In this document: piece by piece, positions 60,900 to 64,000 of the stretch
Numbering within the stretch: the stretch's first letter is position 1
Layout: every line of letters starts with the position of its first letter
Position numbers and translations under genes: made by a program
Source: CAVUMR01 sp963742715
GTDB lineage: Bacteria > Actinomycetota > Actinomycetes > Mycobacteriales > Micromonosporaceae
DNA length: 64,000 nucleotides
Direction of reading: 5' to 3'
NCBI GenBank assembly: GCA_963742715.1
Contig: CAVUMR010000001.1
Coordinates: 1,054,001-1,118,000 of the forward strand
The notes under the pieces: generated by a model
Seen by the model: the letters and a program-made list of their open reading frames with translations, nothing else
What the model was told of the DNA's origin: nothing
The model's database searches: none

Positions 60900-61732
60900 C
60901 GCGGCACCCGGATCCCGGCCGCGACGTCGATCCGCGCGGCGAGCAGGCTGGCCAGCTCCGCGCACAGCAGCGGGGCGGCGAGCACCTCGTCCGGGTGCCG
61001 CGTGCCGTCCGGCACGATCCGGACGGCCGCGCAGCCACCCCGGGTGGGCTGGCGGTGGGCCGCCGCATCGTCGGGCGCGGCGCCGTTCGCTGGGCCGGGA
61101 CCGCTGGCCGGGCCGGCGCCGACCACCTTCCGGTAGAAGGGCGCGTCGTCGTACGGCCCGGCGGCCGGCTCCCGGTCGAGCCGGGCCTCGGCGGCGGCCA
61201 CGTCGTCGACCGTGACCGGGATGACGTCCAGTACCAGCCCGGGCGGGCACGGGCCTCCATCGACTACCTTCACGTACCGCGCCGAAGGGCCGTACGCGCT
61301 GGTCAAGTGGCAGTCGTACCGTCGCCAGGCAGTCGCCGGCAGGTCGTACCAGGCAGGTGACGGGCGCAGCATGGCGACCGCGGGGAGCCGGTCGGAGTGC
61401 CGGCGGTACCAGTCCGCATAGCTCGACGGTGGCTCGGCGACCCAACTCCGCAGCGTGGTCAGGGACAGCCCGAAGTACAGCACGAGGGTCAGAGTCCGGC
61501 GCCGGACCTCGGCGGACGCATCTACTGGTAGGACGAAGCAGGCGCTGTCCGGGCGGCTCAGACCGTCGGCGCGTACGCCCGCGCTCCGGCCCGCGCGGGT
61601 GCCGTGCAGCGCGACCGCCGACTCCCACCAGCCGCCGGCGCTGTTCACCTCGCCGCCCATCGCGCTGCTCAACTCGCCGCCCATCGCGCTGCTCAACTCG
61701 CCGTTCATCGCGCCGCTCAGCTCGCCGGTCAT
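60896..61732 (-). CDS. Protein of unknown family in the radical-SAM operon
   Basis: A 278-residue protein I do not recognise. It begins with a 24-bp repeat that supplies four in-frame ATG codons (MTGELSGA, MNGELSSA, MGGELSSA, MGGEVNSA); the first is used here because it overlaps the upstream stop (ATGA). The rest has a beta-strand rich middle (TLTLVLYFGLSLTTLRSW, ARYVKVVDGG, LVLDVIPVTVDDV), a low-complexity GAGPASGPGPANG linker and a helical end (PDEVLAAPLLCAELASLLAARID). No catalytic motif or signal is seen. A binding or scaffold protein is possible. Confidence 0.75.
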   Translation of the reverse strand: MTGELSGAMNGELSSAMGGELSSAMGGEVNSAGGWWESAVALHGTRAGRSAGVRADGLSRPDSACFVLPVDASAEVRRRTLTLVLYFGLSLTTLRSWVAEPPSSYADWYRRHSDRLPAVAMLRPSPAWYDLPATAWRRYDCHLTSAYGPSARYVKVVDGGPCPPGLVLDVIPVTVDDVAAAEARLDREPAAGPYDDAPFYRKVVGAGPASGPGPANGAAPDDAAAHRQPTRGGCAAVRIVPDGTRHPDEVLAAPLLCAELASLLAARIDVAAGIRVPR

Positions 61733-61735
61733 GGC
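61640..61735 (-). repeat. 24-bp tandem repeat carrying start codons
   Basis: Four units of 24 bp (GCTGCTCAACTCGCCGCCCATCGC type) every 24 bases, with the ATG start of the gene at 61732 in the first unit and an in-frame ATG in each of the others on the minus strand. Confidence 0.92.
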
Positions 61736-62373
61736 GCGAACGCGGGAACGACGGAGAGCACGGACCGCAGGTCGGTACAGACCACCTGCTCGGGCAGGCC
61801 GCAGTCGCGGAAGTCCGCGGCTGTCCACACGCCGGTACACACGCCGACGAAGCCGAACCCGGCGAGCAGCGCGGCGGTGCCGTCCTCGGGCCGGTCGCTG
61901 ACGTACACGCTGTCGGCCGGCTCCACCCCGAAGTCGCTGACCAGATCGGTGAACGCCTCGACGTCGGGCTTGAGCCGGCGGGCGTTGTCGGCGTGCCGTA
62001 CGAACCGCAGCGAGTCGACGTCGATCCCGGCCGCGGCGAGCTTGCGTACCGTCTTGTCACCGGGACCGTTGGTGAGGATGGCCAGCTCGTGTCCGGCCGC
62101 GCGGAGCGCGGCGACGACGTCCGCGACCCCGGGCATCGGCTGGTACGGGAAGTCCTTCCGCAGCGTGTTGTACACCGCGAGCCACGCGTCCGGATCGAGC
62201 TCGCCGTGCCAGTAGCGCAGGCACTCGGGCAGGGTCAGCCGCCCGAACACGGCCCGGAACCGCTCATCCGACGGCGGTACCAGCCCCATCAGCTCGGCCG
62301 TACGACACGTCTTCGCGTACGCCACCGGAAGGGTGCGAAGCAACGTGTCATCGATGTCGAAGATGGTCAGCAT
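61729..62373 (-). CDS. HAD-superfamily hydrolase
   Basis: A 214-residue HAD protein, first gene of the operon. ATG 62373 has GGAGG seven bases upstream. Motif I is MLTIFDIDDTLLRT, motif II ILTNGPGDKT, the Lys in RLKPDVEAF and motif IV YVSDRPEDGTAALLAG. It is a distant paralogue of the HAD gene at 60168. Two HAD enzymes in one operon suggest two dephosphorylations or an intermediate passed as a phosphate. Confidence 0.92.
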   Translation of the reverse strand: MLTIFDIDDTLLRTLPVAYAKTCRTAELMGLVPPSDERFRAVFGRLTLPECLRYWHGELDPDAWLAVYNTLRKDFPYQPMPGVADVVAALRAAGHELAILTNGPGDKTVRKLAAAGIDVDSLRFVRHADNARRLKPDVEAFTDLVSDFGVEPADSVYVSDRPEDGTAALLAGFGFVGVCTGVWTAADFRDCGLPEQVVCTDLRSVLSVVPAFAP

Positions 62374-62501
62374 CGCATCACCTCCGACCGCCCGGCGACC
62401 TCCACTACCTGCCGCCACGGTCGCGGCGACGCGGCCCGTCCGGTCCATCGCCACCGTCGCGGCGACCCGCCGGTCCGGCCCGCGAGGACGCAGGCATCGA
62501 C

Positions 62502-62526
62502 GGGTCACTATGCCAAGATTTGACCC
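62502..62526. promoter_or_regulatory. Inverted repeat in the divergent promoter region
   Basis: GGGTCA (62502-62507) and TGACCC (62521-62526) are perfect arms with a 13-base spacer. It lies in the 397-bp gap between the 13-gene operon and the divergent glycosyltransferase-like gene, which contains no reading frame of its own that I can support. Confidence 0.4.
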
Positions 62527-62538
62527 CCGATGCTAGTG

Positions 62539-62568
62539 ATCGGTATGGGAAGGCCTCCCTATCCCGAT
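62539..62568. promoter_or_regulatory. 30-bp interrupted palindrome, candidate operator
   Basis: ATCGGTATGGGAAGG and CCTCCCTATCCCGAT pair around a centre at 62553/62554 with 13 of 15 positions matching (one G-T). It is about 170 bp upstream of the operon start and 200 bp upstream of the divergent gene. A dimeric regulator binding here could control both directions; no regulator gene is in the operon. Confidence 0.6.
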
Positions 62569-62639
62569 TGCGGTCGATGGACGACTGGTAGTGGTTCGTC
62601 CCCGCTACCGTGACCGGTGCTGGCGGGGCGTCTTCGAGC

Positions 62640-62764
62640 CCCGTGGATTGCCGGGACGCACTGCGCTCCGTGTGGATGGCGGGGCACTGCCTCGTGACTG
62701 GTCGAGGGCGCCTGGGCCCGTGGCTGGTCGGGGCACTGAGCTCCGTGGATGATCGGGAAGGCGT
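62640..62764 (+). repeat. Degenerate ~25-bp repeat upstream of the glycosyltransferase-like gene
   Basis: Five loosely conserved units of about 25 bp built on CCGTGGATGGTCGGGGCACTG, running up to the ATG at 62771. The last unit overlaps the presumed ribosome site GGGAAGG. Confidence 0.6.
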
Positions 62765-62770
62765 CGCGGT

Positions 62771-63892
62771 ATGACGACCGGTGTCGGAGCGACCTCGATA
62801 GCGATCTCGGTGGCGATCATGTGCCATCCCAGCCGCGCCGAGCAGGCTCGCCTGCTGGTCACGCGGCATCCGGAGCTGCGCGCCCGGGTGATCGAGGATC
62901 CGGACCCGACCGGTCCGCCGTCGGCCATCCGGACCGCCGCGCTGGCCTGGGGCGCGGCCGACCCGGCCGCGAGCCACCATCTCGTACTCCAGGACGACGC
63001 CGCGCTGACCGGCGACTTCGTACGCCAGGCGATCACGGCGATCAGTGCCCGCCCGGACGCGCTGGTGAGCTTCTTCGCGCACTGGATCTCCCGGTCGTCG
63101 TACGCGGTGCGGCTGGCCGCACTGCGCGGCACGTACTGGGCCGCCGTGGTCAGCGACAAGGTGCCGACGGTGGCCGCGGCGCTACCGACCGAACGCGCGA
63201 TCGGCTTCGCCCGGTACCTCGAGTCCGCGTGCGGGCCGGGCGACCACGACGATGTGGTGATCCACAAGTACCTGACCAGCCTCGACGTACCGCTGCTGAT
63301 CACGGTGCCGAACCTGGCCGATCACCTGCCGGTGCCGAGCGTCGCCGGCCACGACTTCCTCGGCGAGCGCTCGTCGGTGTGCTTCCCACCCGAGACCGAT
63401 CCGGACTTCTTCGCCGCCAGCCCACTGCTGCCCACGTTCACGCCACACCTGGACCCGCGCGACGGCGCAGCCAACTGCTACCTGCGGCGGGACCCGCACG
63501 GCTTCGACTGGGCGGTGGTGCCCACCGAGGTCGCGCTGGCCGACCGCGGGTACGACCTGACCGGGTCCCGTCCGGCCGCGCACGCCGAGGCCGCCGACCC
63601 GGCGCTGGTCCGGTTCTGGCAGACCGCGTTCGCGCTGGGGGTGGCGCTGCGCGAGTCGATGCGCGAGTCACCGGACGAGTCGGTCGGCGCCGCGGGCGCC
63701 GGCCGCGATGCGGCGGCGGAGTTCGACGTCGACGCGGCGCTGGCCCGGCCGCTCGCGAGGATGAGCCTGGACAGCCTGATCACCGGCATCATGCGTACCC
63801 CCGCGCTGCGCGCCGACCTCGGCCGGCACGCCGACGCGCTGCCGAACCTGCTGCGCGAGGGCGTCCGCACCGGCTACCACCAGGCCGGCTGA
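62771..63892 (+). CDS. Glycosyltransferase-like protein
   Basis: A 373-residue protein. ISVAIMCHPSRAEQARLLV followed by HHLVLQDDAALTGDFVRQAI gives the order Rossmann strand then acidic DD motif seen in GT-A glycosyltransferases (GT25-like). The middle GPGDHDDVVIHKYL and TVPNLADHLP segments recall the acceptor region of such enzymes. ATG 62771 was chosen; a GGGAAGG lies some 10 bases upstream. It is divergent from the 13-gene operon and may glycosylate its product or make the sugar donor. Confidence 0.65.
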   Translation: MTTGVGATSIAISVAIMCHPSRAEQARLLVTRHPELRARVIEDPDPTGPPSAIRTAALAWGAADPAASHHLVLQDDAALTGDFVRQAITAISARPDALVSFFAHWISRSSYAVRLAALRGTYWAAVVSDKVPTVAAALPTERAIGFARYLESACGPGDHDDVVIHKYLTSLDVPLLITVPNLADHLPVPSVAGHDFLGERSSVCFPPETDPDFFAASPLLPTFTPHLDPRDGAANCYLRRDPHGFDWAVVPTEVALADRGYDLTGSRPAAHAEAADPALVRFWQTAFALGVALRESMRESPDESVGAAGAGRDAAAEFDVDAALARPLARMSLDSLITGIMRTPALRADLGRHADALPNLLREGVRTGYHQAG

Positions 63893-63925
63893 CCGCCGCC
63901 GGCCGCGGGGCTGGTGCCCGGCCGG

Positions 63926-64000
63926 TCAGCGGTACCGAGGACCGGTGCGGGTACGGAACACCGGCCGGCCGTCCCGCCAGATCGCGGTGCTGCGCTCGTA
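63926..64000 (-). CDS. C-terminal end of a gene running out of the window
   Basis: The last 24 codons and TGA (63926-63928) of a minus-strand frame read YERSTAIWRDGRPVFRTRTG then PRYR and stop. It has the G/C-rich third positions expected of coding DNA. The rest lies beyond 64000, so no product can be named. It is convergent with the glycosyltransferase-like gene. Confidence 0.55.
   Translation of the reverse strand, partial: YERSTAIWRDGRPVFRTRTGPRYR

Overview
The window is high-GC DNA from an actinomycete. The evidence is a strong G/C bias at third codon positions, many GTG and TTG starts, GGAGG ribosome sites, and typical actinobacterial families such as DUF222/HNH, PadR, actinobacterial-type formate dehydrogenase and DUF6941. 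The frequent use of GTAC-containing codons would fit a Micromonosporaceae relative, but genus is not provable from the sequence. One stretch (about 26.4-27.7 kb) is visibly AT-richer and looks imported.

Layout. 1-7 kb: the end of a large secreted adhesin-like protein, a PadR/membrane-protein pair, a secreted protein of unknown role, a phytoene-desaturase-like flavoenzyme and an SRPBCC protein. 7.3-19.7 kb: a complete selenium island. On the minus strand lie selC (tRNA-Sec, anticodon UCA), selA and selB, with selD divergent. A secreted esterase and an oxalate/formate-antiporter-type transporter follow, then a formate dehydrogenase operon whose catalytic subunit has an in-frame UGA and a bacterial SECIS hairpin. 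Everything needed to make, decode and use one selenoprotein, apart from ordinary housekeeping factors, sits together. 19.7-25.7 kb: a VOC protein and a run of secreted or hydrolytic enzymes (zinc D-Ala-D-Ala carboxypeptidase, metallophosphoesterase, sedolisin-like protease). 25.7-27.7 kb: decayed genes (DUF998, LuxR helix-turn-helix) and an AT-richer BrnT-like toxin/RHH antitoxin pair with a frameshifted toxin, next to a DUF6941 gene.

27.9-34.6 kb: a zinc alcohol dehydrogenase with TetR regulator, then a five-gene branched-chain-amino-acid-type ABC transporter whose binding protein carries a frameshift. 34.8-50 kb: a tyrosine phosphatase, a two-component system beside an ABC-2 exporter, a PabB with an 18-bp minisatellite, a lipoprotein metallopeptidase, a GNAT, a VOC, a DUF222/HNH endonuclease, an SDR and a second ABC-2 exporter.

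50.1-62.4 kb: thirteen minus-strand genes, most joined by 4-bp stop/start overlaps. They encode two HAD phosphatases, an unrecognised protein, a radical SAM enzyme, a PHP-domain protein, a LarA-like (nickel racemase family) protein, two oxidoreductases, a PfkB kinase, a nuclease-fold-like protein, an APH-like kinase, an adenylate-kinase-like protein and a P450. A divergent glycosyltransferase-like gene lies beyond a promoter region with a 30-bp interrupted palindrome. I do not recognise this as a known pathway; it is the best candidate in the window for an undescribed biosynthetic system.

A striking background feature is the number of short tandem repeats (12-29 bp units) at gene starts, gene ends, between genes and inside pabB. 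Several of them contain the start or stop codon of the adjacent gene.
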